Shown here piece after piece: positions 15,619-23,954 of a stretch of 24,940 nucleotides of DNA. Under the pieces are notes generated by a model, which was not told the origin of the DNA, did not search any database, and worked only from the letters and a program-made list of their open reading frames with translations. A program made the translations under genes and the position numbers. Numbering within the stretch: the first letter of the stretch is position 1; the number at the start of each line of letters is the position of its first letter. Origin of the DNA: Bryobacteraceae bacterium (GTDB taxonomy: Bacteria > Acidobacteriota > Terriglobia > Bryobacterales > Bryobacteraceae). The stretch covers positions 1 through 24,940 of the forward strand of contig JASHQT010000279.1 in NCBI GenBank assembly GCA_030039005.1. The letters are read 5' to 3'.

Positions 15619-17517
15619 TCAGTCTTTCTTCTCCGGCGCCGACGCGGGGATCGCCGATTCCCTGGCCACGCGGCCCGCCGCGGCCTCCTCCATTGAGATG
15701 TTGTTGACATCCAAAGTCTGCCCCACGGCTTCATCGAAGGCGATCTTGGCGTGCGTATAGTTCGCCATGGACTGCACCTCCGCGCTTTGGTCGGTCGCCA
15801 GATCGCGTTCCGCCTGGACCACCGTGGCGATGGTCGACTCGCCAAAACGAAAACGACTTTGTTCGGCTTCGAGTGTCTGCTGCGCAAGCGATCGGGTGGC
15901 CACCGCGGTTTCGTATCGTGCGCGCGCCTGTTGGAGACCGATCACGGCGTTCTTTACATCCACGCGAATCTGGGCGACGGCCTTTTGATATTGGAGTTCG
16001 TTCTGGCGCAGGCTAAGAAGGTCGGCCACGTAATCGGCTTGCGCCACGCGATTGCGAAAGGGAATGTTGAGGGAAAATCCCGCCGAGTAATTGGGATAAT
16101 CGCGGCCGAAGATTTGCCCGAGCAGCTTGCCGTAGCCGCCGGTGTATTGCGGCGGCGCGTAAAAGCCGTACGGAACGGCCGCCGGGTTGGCGGCGCCGCT
16201 GAGGCCGTTGTTGGTCAATTCGAAGAACGCTTGCAGCGTCGGCAGCAGATAGTTTTTGGAGCCGCCCAGGTTGATCGTGCTGCTTTCGATATTGAGCTTG
16301 GCCTTCGCGATCTCGGGGCGCTGCGCCAGCGCCAGGCCGATCAACTGCGCCGTCGGCTTCAAATCCTCTGTCTCGGGCACGGTGATGTGATCTAACGGGA
16401 CGATGCGGACCTCATCCAGTTCCTGACTCACAATGCCGTTTCTACTTAAGGCGTTCTTGAGCACGGTCTCCTGCTGCGCGACGTTGGTCTGCGCGATAAG
16501 CAGCGCCTCTTTGGCAGCGGAGACTTCGGCGGCGGCGCGCGTCACTTCGATGGCTGGCAACGTGCCCAGCTCTACCTGCCGTTGATTACCTTCGTAGAGC
16601 TGTTGTGCGGTATTCAGCGCTTCCTGCTTGATGCGCTGGTCTTCATCGAAGCTGACCAAGTCCCAGTAGAGATTTAAGACGGCCGATACGGTTGTGATCA
16701 CCTGGAGCTTGAGTTGGATGTCGCTGACCTTCAGGTTGTTCTTCGCTACCCGGATATTTCGATTGTTTACGCCGATGCCGAAGCCTTGGAGCAGGTTCTG
16801 CGTCACCTGCAGATCCAGGTCAGCCGTGGTGTACGGGTCCACACCATAGTAAGGGCTGTTATAGCGGTTCCAAGTGCTGCCGTAAGTTAGCTGCGCGTAG
16901 GTGCCGGTGAGGAACGATTGCTGGTATTGTGCGGCGTAAGTTCGCGTGTCCAGTAGCAGCGTGGGTACGCCAGTCGTGATCGGGTTGCTGATGGGGGAGG
17001 TTTGATGGGCGAAGTTTGTGTAGATGTACAGAATGGGGTCTAAAGCCGGCGGTTGGGCTCCGTATTGGACCACGATGCCTCCGCCGGAGTTTACTCCGGA
17101 ACCGTTTTCCGCCAAGTTCGACGCATTTACATTGACTCCCTCCAAACTCACGCTGGTGGGACCGGGCGCGATCGGCTGCCCGATGTCGCGCAGAGCGCCG
17201 CCACCTTGGGCGCGCCGCAACACCTCCTGCGCCAGGAAGGGGCCGTAGCGTTGGATGGCGATGTCCACGTTGTTTTCGAGCGCCAGCGCGATCACGTCCT
17301 GCGCCGACAAATAGAGATTGCCGGCGCGGATCAGCGATTGCAGGCGCAATGTATTGGTCAACTTCGCCGGCGAGACGATCCGCTTCTCCAAATGAAACGG
17401 CCGCAGCAGGGGACCTACCACGGGCGGCGCGGGAGGCGTTTGAATGGTGATCTCCTGGCTGAAGCAGACTGCCACGCCGAAGCATGCAACGATGAAAACT
17501 TTCCAGATTGTCCGCAT
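15619..17517 (-). CDS. TolC-family outer-membrane protein (first of a tandem pair)
   Basis: This 632-residue paralogue of the next gene shares the LIRAGNLYLSAQDVIALALENNVD segment, the LNLYWDLVSFDEDQRIKQEAL helix, RQVELGTLPAIEVTRAAAEV and QSRFRFGESTIATVVQAERDL. These are the two pseudo-repeated helical hairpins of the outer-membrane efflux family. The ATG at 17517 gives a good signal peptide (MRTIWKVFIVACFGVAVCFS); a start nine codons earlier would put charged residues before it and has no better ribosome-binding site. The tandem duplication suggests either alternative exit ducts or subfunctionalised partners for pumps encoded elsewhere. Export role in the outer membrane is expected; the substrate is unknown. 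Confidence 0.9.
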   Translation of the reverse strand: MRTIWKVFIVACFGVAVCFSQEITIQTPPAPPVVGPLLRPFHLEKRIVSPAKLTNTLRLQSLIRAGNLYLSAQDVIALALENNVDIAIQRYGPFLAQEVLRRAQGGGALRDIGQPIAPGPTSVSLEGVNVNASNLAENGSGVNSGGGIVVQYGAQPPALDPILYIYTNFAHQTSPISNPITTGVPTLLLDTRTYAAQYQQSFLTGTYAQLTYGSTWNRYNSPYYGVDPYTTADLDLQVTQNLLQGFGIGVNNRNIRVAKNNLKVSDIQLKLQVITTVSAVLNLYWDLVSFDEDQRIKQEALNTAQQLYEGNQRQVELGTLPAIEVTRAAAEVSAAKEALLIAQTNVAQQETVLKNALSRNGIVSQELDEVRIVPLDHITVPETEDLKPTAQLIGLALAQRPEIAKAKLNIESSTINLGGSKNYLLPTLQAFFELTNNGLSGAANPAAVPYGFYAPPQYTGGYGKLLGQIFGRDYPNYSAGFSLNIPFRNRVAQADYVADLLSLRQNELQYQKAVAQIRVDVKNAVIGLQQARARYETAVATRSLAQQTLEAEQSRFRFGESTIATVVQAERDLATDQSAEVQSMANYTHAKIAFDEAVGQTLDVNNISMEEAAAGRVARESAIPASAPEKKD

Positions 17518-17593
17518 AGTCAATTGCAATCCTAGCTCAGGCATCCCACAATAAGCTCTAGACTCGGGGTTTTAGCTCGGGTGCTCCGGTGCA

Positions 17594-17648
17594 ATCGCCG
17601 GTCCATCGCCGGACGATCGCCGAAGTCCCGCCGGACTGCCGCCGAATG
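17594..17648. repeat. Five degenerate 11-bp tandem units upstream of ku
   Basis: Units beginning at 17594, 17605, 17616, 17627 and 17638 follow the pattern ATCGCCGGnnn; the first three keep ATCGCCG exactly and the last two read CCCGCCG and GCCGCCG. The 11-bp period is close to one DNA turn. It lies in the 249-bp gap between the divergent tolC-like gene and ku, about 120 bp before the ku start. Its role is unknown; it could be a protein-binding array or simple slippage. Confidence 0.5.
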
Positions 17649-17766
17649 GCCGCTCCTGGCCGTTTGCGGTAGCCGCGCGCTGAGCCGCGGTGTTCGATTT
17701 CGCTACCGGCTGTCCGGTTCCGAAACTCATTTGACCGGCGAGCAGTCCAAATTGAGGAGGTGTACA

Positions 17767-18576
17767 TTGGCTGCGACAGTGTGGAAAGGCTTCATCAGCT
17801 TTGGGCTGGTTTCGTTTCCGGTTCGGTTGCAGGTGGCGGCACGCGAAAAATCCATCCAGTTTCACCTGCTGCACAAGAAGGACATGTCGCGCGTAAAAGA
17901 GGTTTATTTCTGCCAGGCCGAGGACAAACCGCTGAAGCGCGAGGATCTGGTGCGAGGTTTTGAAGTGAACAAGGACGAATACGTGATGGTGGAACAGGCC
18001 GAGTTGGACAAGATCGCACCCAAAACGGCCAAAGTGATGGAGATCCTTCAGTTCGTCAAGGCGGAAAAATTTGATCCCGTGCTGCTCGATAAAAGCTATC
18101 ACGCGCTCCCCGACGGCGAGGTGACGAAGCCGTACGCGTTGCTGCGCGAGGCCATGAAACAGCGCGGCCAGTACGCGATCGCCAAGCTCGCCATGCATAA
18201 CCGGGAGCACGTCGTCGTGATCCGGCCGGATGCCAAGGAGCTCATGCTCCATACCATGTTCTTCGCCGATGAGGTACAAGGCGCCGAAATAAAGACCGGC
18301 TCGGAAAAATTCACGGCTCAGGAAATCAAGCTCGCCGGGCAGCTCATCGATGCGCTCACGGCGAAGTTCGAGCTCGGCAAATTTCACGACGAATATAAAG
18401 CGAATCTCGCACGCCTGATCGCGCAAAAGCAAAAAGGCGAGCGCGTGACGGTGGTGAAGGCGGAGAAGCCGGCTCCCGTGGTGAACATTCTGGATGCTTT
18501 GCGCAAGAGCCTGGCTGAGAACAAGCCTGCCGAGCGCAAGCCGCGCGCGAAACCGCGCAAGGGAAAAGCTGCGTGA
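17767..18576 (+). CDS. ku: Ku homodimeric end-binding protein of bacterial NHEJ
   Basis: This 269-residue Ku core-domain protein binds double-strand DNA ends and recruits LigD for non-homologous end joining. The family N-terminus WKGFISFGLVSFPVRL is present, as are the YFCQAEDKPL and DKSYHALPD segments and the C-terminal KFHDEYKANLARLIAQK. The tail is rich in Lys/Arg/Pro (KPAERKPRAKPRKGKAA), typical of Ku C-terminal extensions that hold DNA. Translation most likely begins at TTG 17767, because a full AGGAGGTG (17755-17762) lies just before it and the conserved domain begins within five residues. No ligD gene is in view, so the ligase must be elsewhere. It converges with the ABC permease, 5 bp apart. 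Confidence 0.95.
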   Translation: MAATVWKGFISFGLVSFPVRLQVAAREKSIQFHLLHKKDMSRVKEVYFCQAEDKPLKREDLVRGFEVNKDEYVMVEQAELDKIAPKTAKVMEILQFVKAEKFDPVLLDKSYHALPDGEVTKPYALLREAMKQRGQYAIAKLAMHNREHVVVIRPDAKELMLHTMFFADEVQGAEIKTGSEKFTAQEIKLAGQLIDALTAKFELGKFHDEYKANLARLIAQKQKGERVTVVKAEKPAPVVNILDALRKSLAENKPAERKPRAKPRKGKAA

Positions 18577-18581
18577 TGGCG

Positions 18582-19388
18582 CTAGCTTAGGGTCTCCGCG
18601 CTATAGCGCGCGATCAATCCCGTACGCACGGCATGCCGAAAAATAGAACGGAAGAACCAGCCCGCCAGGAGCAGAATCACGACGTCCAAAGCGGCGGCTA
18701 TGCCTAAAGCCGATGCCGATGGGTGGCCGCGCAGAATGATGCTCCGCATGTTTTCGAAGACGTAGGCGGGCGGGAGTGCACGGGAAATCCAGCGCATCCA
18801 GGCCGGTAGCGTCGATAGGGGATAGAAGACGCCCGCGAAGGGCGAGATCAGCGCCGGAATCGGCCAGATAAACCATTCCGATGCGGGTCCCAGCCGCAAC
18901 ACGATGCCGCAGGCGACTACGCCCAGCGCGATGCCGAACAGGAACAGCACCAGCAGATAAGGAACCAGCAAGACGCCGTAGAAGAAGAACGAAAGGCCGA
19001 AGACGCCGGTGGCGAGCGCCAGCATGACAATCAGTCCGATCGCGCTGGACCCGATGCTGGCCAGCACCAAGCCGCCTAAGTACTCGGAAATCGACAGCGG
19101 CGCGGCGAAAAGATTCAGAAAATTGCGCGACCACACGTCTTCAAAAAAAGTGGTGGTCACACCTTGCATGACGCGGGTGAAGAAATCCCACAGCAAAACC
19201 GCACCCAATAGCGATGGCACGAAATTAAATCCGGAGCCGCTCACGGAATTGAGGTATTTTGTGATGAATCCCCACGTCACCATGTCGATGGCCACCCAGC
19301 CGAACAGCGGAAGGACGCGCGCGGGACTGCCCCGCATCAGGTAGGCCTGCCGCAGCACGATGGCGCAGGATCGTTGGAGGGAAAACAT
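18582..19388 (-). CDS. ABC-2 type exporter permease
   Basis: This 268-residue membrane protein has about six hydrophobic segments and the ABC-2 pattern: a cytoplasmic N-terminus (SCAIVLRQAYLMRGSP), a central GVVACGIVLRLGPASEWFIWPI region and a PFAGVFYPLSTLPAWMRWISRALPPAYVFENMR motif. The last matches the conserved YP(x)sxLP...lPlt(h) loop of NodJ/DrrB-like permeases. It sits 1 nt after the ATPase gene, forming a two-gene exporter. The substrate is unknown; relatives move polysaccharides, antibiotics or lipids. Confidence 0.9.
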   Translation of the reverse strand: MFSLQRSCAIVLRQAYLMRGSPARVLPLFGWVAIDMVTWGFITKYLNSVSGSGFNFVPSLLGAVLLWDFFTRVMQGVTTTFFEDVWSRNFLNLFAAPLSISEYLGGLVLASIGSSAIGLIVMLALATGVFGLSFFFYGVLLVPYLLVLFLFGIALGVVACGIVLRLGPASEWFIWPIPALISPFAGVFYPLSTLPAWMRWISRALPPAYVFENMRSIILRGHPSASALGIAAALDVVILLLAGWFFRSIFRHAVRTGLIARYSAETLS

Positions 19389-19389
19389 G

Positions 19390-20139
19390 CTAACCCCGCT
19401 CCGGCTGGTCGAGCATCTCGTTGGCTACAGTAATGAACAGGTCTTCCAGCGTGTCTTTGCCGTGCGTCGCGGGCAGCGTCCGGGGATCGCCCTCCAGCAG
19501 GATCCGGCCGTGCGAGAGGAACAGCACGCGATCGCAAACATCCTCGACTTCATACATGTTGTGCGACGTCCACAACACGCCGGTCTCGCCCGTGGCCGCA
19601 TAGTCGCGAATCTTCGCGCGAATCTCGCGGGCGATGGCCGGGTCGAGCGACGCCGTCGGTTCATCCAACAGCAGCAGCGCGGGCCGGTTGAGCAGAGCCT
19701 TGGCCAGACTCACGCGGGTCTGTTCGCCGGAGGAAAGCACGCCGCATTTGACGTTCCGGAATGACAGCAGATCGAATTGTTGCAACAGCTCCTCGATGCG
19801 CGCCGCCAGGCCTTTGACGCCGTAAATCAATCCGAAAAAACGCAGATTCTGGGCCACCGTCAGGTTGCCCGGTAGGGGCGCGTAAACGGCGGCGAAATTC
19901 ACGCGCGCCAGCACGTAGGAACGGTTTCTTGCGATATCGGCTTCCTGTACCTGGATGGAGCCGGACGTCGGCTCCAGTACGCCCAGGATCATGTTGATGG
20001 TGGTCGTTTTTCCCGCGCCGTTCGGCCCCAGCAGGCCCACGATCTCGTTGCGTTGCACCTCAAACGATACGCCGTCCACGGCCAGCGTAGCGCCGTATTG
20101 CTTTCGCAGGTCGCGAACTCGGAGCACCGTCGGGATCAC
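19390..20139 (-). CDS. ABC transporter ATP-binding protein (NodI/NatA/DrrA type)
   Basis: This 249-residue nucleotide-binding domain powers the adjacent permease. Walker A is GPNGAGKTT, the signature is LSSGEQTR, Walker B is ALLLLDEPTASLDP, and the switch histidine is in WTSHNMYEVE. The degenerate signature (LSSGEQ rather than LSGGQ) is acceptable in this subfamily. The start is GTG at 20139; a ribosome-binding site is only weakly visible. The N-terminal RVRDLRKQYGATLAVDGVSF gives the usual A-loop tyrosine. Confidence 0.93.
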   Translation of the reverse strand: MIPTVLRVRDLRKQYGATLAVDGVSFEVQRNEIVGLLGPNGAGKTTTINMILGVLEPTSGSIQVQEADIARNRSYVLARVNFAAVYAPLPGNLTVAQNLRFFGLIYGVKGLAARIEELLQQFDLLSFRNVKCGVLSSGEQTRVSLAKALLNRPALLLLDEPTASLDPAIAREIRAKIRDYAATGETGVLWTSHNMYEVEDVCDRVLFLSHGRILLEGDPRTLPATHGKDTLEDLFITVANEMLDQPERG

Positions 20140-20226
20140 GCTTTAGTTTCACATCCGCCAGTGCCGGGAAACAATGCGTCGTGAAACAAATTGTCACTGG
20201 GGCGATCAAACATTCAGGAGGGTGAC

Positions 20227-20397
20227 GTGAGGATACTGGGCGATTTCCTCTTCCTGATTCTCTTCTTCGCGCTGATCGGCGTGTGGCTGATCCTGTGGAT
20301 CGGGCTGCACCTGGCGGGCGGATTGATTCATCTTCTGCTGATCATCGCCGCCATCTCGCTCATCATGCACCTGGTGCACCACCGCAGCCACGCCTGA
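20227..20397 (+). CDS. Small two-helix membrane protein (lmo0937/DUF5670-like)
   Basis: This 56-residue protein is almost wholly hydrophobic: ILGDFLFLILFFALIGVWLI forms helix one and LAGGLIHLLLIIAAISLIM helix two, with a His/Arg tail (HHRSHA). The layout and the GGLIHLLLIIA segment resemble the small lmo0937-type proteins often linked to stress regulons, but this is a weak resemblance. The start is GTG at 20227, decided by AGGAGG (20216-20221) five nt upstream; earlier in-frame starts have no such site. The GTG-AGG-ATA start keeps the first helix directly at the N-terminus. Confidence 0.75.
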   Translation: MRILGDFLFLILFFALIGVWLILWIGLHLAGGLIHLLLIIAAISLIMHLVHHRSHA

Positions 20398-20427
20398 AGT
20401 CCACCAGGCGGGTACGCGAAAAATCGA

Positions 20428-20453
20428 AAGGCCGCCCCAACAGGAGCGGCCTT
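20428..20453 (-). terminator. Terminator hairpin between the small membrane gene and iorB
   Basis: A perfect 8-bp stem, AAGGCCGC / GCGGCCTT, with a 10-nt loop lies between two convergent genes. On the minus strand it is followed by TCGATTTTT, giving a U-rich tail for the oxidoreductase operon. It may also stop rightward transcription, though no T tract is present on that side. Confidence 0.8.
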
Positions 20454-20476
20454 GGTGGATCCCGCGTGGTTCGATT

Positions 20477-22705
20477 CTACGCCCAGCTATACCCGCTCTT
20501 GGTCAGCGGCAGTTCGCGGATGCGTTGGCCGCTGGCCGTGAAGATCGCATTGCACACGGCGGGGAGAACCGGCGGCAGAGCGGGCTCGCCCAATCCAGTC
20601 GGCGGATTTTCGCTCTTGAGCCAATGCACCTCCACCTCCGGCGCCTGGGCCAGGCGAAGCAGCGGATAATGGTCGAAATTGTGCTGCACCACCGCGCCGT
20701 TTTCAAGCGTGATCTCCTGGGCCATCATCGCGCTCAGCCCGTCCATGACGGCGCCCTGCGACAGGTTCTCGGCGAAATGGGGATTAATGATCTGGCTGCC
20801 GATGTCGGCCGCCACCCACACTTTGTGCACCCGCACCTTTTTGTCGGAGCTGACGCTCACGTCGGCCACTTCGGCGAAATAGCCCATGTGGCTGAAGTGG
20901 AACGCGACGCCCTTGGCGCGACCAGCGCCGTTCGATTGCTTGCTCCAGCCCGATTTCTCGGCCACCAGCTTCAGCACGCCAGTGGTGCGTTCGGCGCTGA
21001 ACTCTGGTCCGCCGAATCCACCCCGTCCCGGCGGGGGCGCGGGAGCAGGCAACGGAGTGTTGGAGAGCAACTCCAGGCGGAACTCCAGCGGATCTTTGCC
21101 CGCGGCGTGCGCCAGCTCGTCGATGAAGCTCTGGATCACGAACGCGTAAACGTTGCTGCCTGGGGCGCGCAAGGCGCCGGTCTTAAGCCAGAGCGGCTGC
21201 ACGGAGGTGTGCAGCGCGTAGTTGGGGACGTAGCGCGCTGGAAACTCAGTCGGCGACATCGTGGAAGCCGACGCTTCCTTCTGGCCATCGCCCCAGCTAA
21301 CGAAGTGATTCCGCCAAGCCACGATCTTGCCCGACCCGTCCAAACCCGCCTTCAAAAATTGGAAGCCGCCCGGACGATAGTAATCATGCGTCAAATCGTC
21401 CTCACGAGCCCACAGCACTTTCACCGGCGCGTTGATGGTTTTCGAGATCCACGCCGATTCCACCATGTAGTCGTTGGTCAACCGCCGGCCGAAACCGCCG
21501 CCGCCGCGTTGCATGTGAACCGTGACGCTGGTTTCGGGAATGCCGAGCGTCTTCGCTACCAGCGTCCGGCCGCCGCCAGGGACCTGGCTGTTGGACCAGA
21601 TCTCGATCTTGTCGCCCTGCCAGTGTGCGGTGCAGTTCTGCGGCTCGAGATCCGCGTGCGAGATGAACGGATAAGCGTAATCGCCTTCCACCGTTTTGGC
21701 CGCGCTTGCGAGCGCGCCGTCCGGGTCGCCATCCTTGCGCAGCGTCTTTTGCGGCGTCCCGGCATTGAGTTCGTTGGCCTTGGCCGCGAATCCGGCGCTC
21801 GATTGCGACGCGCCGTGACCTTCGTCCCACTTCACCTGCAGCTTCTTGCGTGCGGTTTGCGCCTGCCACCAGGTATCGGCGACAATCGCAACGCCAGGCT
21901 CCAGGCCGGGGTCGTTATCCACCACCTGCCCGTCCTTCACGAAGCCTTCGACGATAAACGCGTGGCGCACGCCCGGCATGGACTTGATCTCGTCCAGGTT
22001 CGCGCTCACCACCTTGCCGTTGAAGACCGGGCACTTCTGATACGTCGCAAATAGCATTCCGGGCAGCGTGAAATCGATGGAGAACAGCGGCTGGCCGGTG
22101 ACGATCTTGGGAGTGTCCACTCCGCGCTGGCTGTGGCCGATGATCTTGTAATCCTTGGGATCCTTCAGCTTGACCTTCTGAATATTGGGCGCGGGCATCG
22201 CGGCCGCTTCGGTGGCGATCTCGCCGTAGCCGACCGAGCGGTTGGATGCGTGATGCATCACGCGTCCGGCCGAGGTCATGCATTCCGAATCCGGTACACC
22301 CCATTTCTTGGCCGCCGCCGACACCAGCAATTCGCGCCCGGCCGCGCCCACGCGCCGCATGGGGTCCCAATTGAACGGCGTCGCCAGGCTGCCGCCGGCG
22401 AACTGCATCGCGTACTTCGTATCGTCGAAGTCGGTCTGCTCGATCCTCACCTTGCTCCAGTCGGCATCCAGCTCCTCGGCGATCAGCATCGGTAGCATGG
22501 TTTTGACGCCCTGGCCCACTTCAGGGTCTTTGGCCATGATGGTGATCGTGCCGTCCGGATGAATCTTGATGAAATTGTTCGGAAGCGGAGGGGCGCCCGG
22601 GCCGAACTGCGCCGAAGCCTTTTGCGGCTTAAGGTATAGGCTGAGCAGCATGCCGCCGCCGGCCAGCGAACTCACGCGTAAGAATGAACGTCGATTGACA
22701 ACCAT
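20477..22705 (-). CDS. iorB: Xanthine dehydrogenase-family molybdopterin-binding subunit (isoquinoline 1-oxidoreductase beta type)
   Basis: This 742-residue periplasmic molybdenum hydroxylase large subunit has an N-terminal Tat signal (NRRSFLRVSSLAGGGMLLSL). The molybdopterin-domain motifs follow: DPEVGQGVKTMLPMLIAEEL, HADLEPQNCTAHW, VHMQRGGGGFGRRLTNDY and GALRAPGSNVYAFVIQSFIDELA; near the end comes VLPAVCNAIFTASGQRIRELPL. Length and order match IorB-like proteins that hydroxylate N-heterocycles or oxidise aldehydes; the natural substrate here is unknown. It lies 37 nt downstream of the 2Fe-2S subunit and forms a two-gene operon with it. No FAD subunit is present, as usual for this branch, so electrons probably pass to a cytochrome. 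The gene symbol follows family membership. Confidence 0.9.
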   Translation of the reverse strand: MVVNRRSFLRVSSLAGGGMLLSLYLKPQKASAQFGPGAPPLPNNFIKIHPDGTITIMAKDPEVGQGVKTMLPMLIAEELDADWSKVRIEQTDFDDTKYAMQFAGGSLATPFNWDPMRRVGAAGRELLVSAAAKKWGVPDSECMTSAGRVMHHASNRSVGYGEIATEAAAMPAPNIQKVKLKDPKDYKIIGHSQRGVDTPKIVTGQPLFSIDFTLPGMLFATYQKCPVFNGKVVSANLDEIKSMPGVRHAFIVEGFVKDGQVVDNDPGLEPGVAIVADTWWQAQTARKKLQVKWDEGHGASQSSAGFAAKANELNAGTPQKTLRKDGDPDGALASAAKTVEGDYAYPFISHADLEPQNCTAHWQGDKIEIWSNSQVPGGGRTLVAKTLGIPETSVTVHMQRGGGGFGRRLTNDYMVESAWISKTINAPVKVLWAREDDLTHDYYRPGGFQFLKAGLDGSGKIVAWRNHFVSWGDGQKEASASTMSPTEFPARYVPNYALHTSVQPLWLKTGALRAPGSNVYAFVIQSFIDELAHAAGKDPLEFRLELLSNTPLPAPAPPPGRGGFGGPEFSAERTTGVLKLVAEKSGWSKQSNGAGRAKGVAFHFSHMGYFAEVADVSVSSDKKVRVHKVWVAADIGSQIINPHFAENLSQGAVMDGLSAMMAQEITLENGAVVQHNFDHYPLLRLAQAPEVEVHWLKSENPPTGLGEPALPPVLPAVCNAIFTASGQRIRELPLTKSGYSWA

Positions 22706-22742
22706 GATGTTTTCGATTCCTCCTTATTCCCGAGTTCCGGGC

Positions 22743-23258
22743 TTATTCCTGAGCTCCGCTCTGGCCCGCCGCTACTGCGGTGGGCTTCCTTAGCCGCGCG
22801 CTGGTTCCGATTTCGGCTGCCCGATGGACCGCCTGGCGAATGCGAATGTAGGTTCCGCAGCGGCACAGGTTGCCGTTCATGGCGTTGGTGATTTCCTGAT
22901 CGGTGGGCTTGGGCGTCTTGGCCAGCAGCGCCGATGCAGTCATCATTTGCCCGGCCTGGCAGTAACCGCACTGCGGCACGTCGATTTCGAGCCACGCCAG
23001 TTGCACGGGATGCGTCCCGTCCGGCGAAAGTCCTTCGATGGTGGTGATGGATCCCTTGGCGGCAGCCGAGACCGGGGTCAGGCAGCTACGGGTGGCCTTG
23101 CCGTTGATGTGCACGGTGCAGGCGCCGCACTGGCCGATACCGCAGCCGTACTTGGTCCCTTTCAGTTTCAGAACGTCGCGAATCGCCCACAGAAGCGGTG
23201 TGTCCGCGGGCACGTCGACGGTGGTTTGCCGCCCGTTTACTGTCAGTTGAAAAGCCAT
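22743..23258 (-). CDS. iorA: (2Fe-2S)-binding small subunit of the IorB-type oxidoreductase
   Basis: This 171-residue electron-transfer subunit has the plant-type [2Fe-2S] motif [21 protein letters not shown], followed by the four-helix domain with [18 protein letters not shown] and the second cluster motif [17 protein letters not shown]. Typical IorA/CoxS proteins are about 150-170 residues. The start at 23258 ([20 protein letters not shown]) matches the family N-terminus; GGAG lies 11 nt before it. A longer reading frame upstream has no family similarity. Confidence 0.93.
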   Translation of the reverse strand: MAFQLTVNGRQTTVDVPADTPLLWAIRDVLKLKGTKYGCGIGQCGACTVHINGKATRSCLTPVSAAAKGSITTIEGLSPDGTHPVQLAWLEIDVPQCGYCQAGQMMTASALLAKTPKPTDQEITNAMNGNLCRCGTYIRIRQAVHRAAEIGTSARLRKPTAVAAGQSGAQE

Positions 23259-23373
23259 GACGGTGATGTCTCCTATCTGCTCTCCGCACCTCGTATCATA
23301 TCCATTTTCCCGGTTGGATAGGGATGGAAAACGGCGCTCCAAACCAGTTGTATCTTATAGACACCACTGTACT

Positions 23374-23788
23374 TTATACGTTAGCGCCTGGCGGAAAATC
23401 CTTAAGGAAAGAGCGGATTTGATCGCGTACCCGCCGGTAGACCGCCAGCTTCAGTTCCTGCGGCCCTTCAAAAGCCGCCGGGCCTTCGAAGTTTTTGGTG
23501 AATCCGAAGTGCCGGGCCGGGGAAGAAGGGGCAAGCTTCGTTGGCGTGGTCGCACACCGTCACGACGAAATCGAACGGCCGGTCTACGAATTCGTCCACC
23601 GATTTTGGCCAGTGGCCGGAAATATCGATGCCTCGCATCACCGCAATCGCTTCGGGACGAACCTTGCTCGGATGCATGCCTGCACTGGCTACTTCGAAGC
23701 GATCCCCCGCGTCGTAGCGCAGCAAACCCTCCGCCATCTGGCTGCGTGCGGAGTTTCCAGTGCACAGGATGAGAACGCTCTTCTTCAT
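23374..23788 (-). pseudogene. arsC: Frameshifted thioredoxin-type arsenate reductase / LMW phosphatase-like protein
   Basis: The N-terminal part reads as ArsC: MKKSVLILCTGNSARSQMAE with the C9-x5-R15 phosphatase loop, DISGHWPKSVDEF, and TVCDHANEACPFFPG supplying the C79/C86 redox pair. Just after GP (near 23512) the frame ends in unrelated sequence. A one-base shift recovers the expected tail RHFGFTKNFEGPAAFEG, then QELKLAVYRRVRDQIRSFL, stopping at TAA 23374. The enzyme would reduce arsenate to arsenite for export. One missing base in a G/C run could be a real mutation or a sequencing error. It begins 13 nt after the aquaporin remnant, the usual aquaporin-arsC pairing. Confidence 0.82.
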
Positions 23789-23801
23789 GCGGTCATCAGC
23801 T

Positions 23802-23924
23802 TTACGCATACAGCCAGCGAAACAACGCCGTGGCGGCCGCGGCGCCGATCAATTGCATTGCCACGAATCCCGGCGCGTCCACGGGACGAATACCGGAAAA
23901 AGTGCTGGTGAACACGCGTGCGGA
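23802..23924 (-). pseudogene. C-terminal remnant of a MIP/aquaporin-family channel
   Basis: About 39 codons, ARVFTSTFSGIRPVDAPGF followed by VAMQLIGAAAATALFRWLYA, match the last membrane helix of aquaporins commonly linked to arsC in arsenic operons. The preceding five helices and both NPA motifs are absent; upstream sequence runs directly into the antisense of rsmA. It is therefore a 5'-deleted relic. Intact, it would have supplied an arsenite exit channel. Confidence 0.75.
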
Positions 23925-23954
23925 ATCATCTGGTTTAGGCGCGGCGCCTCGGGA

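Noticed and set aside
20525..22054. 509-codon rightward frame opposite iorB
   Set aside because: It is the antisense shadow of a well-supported molybdenum hydroxylase gene in GC-rich sequence and shows no family motif.
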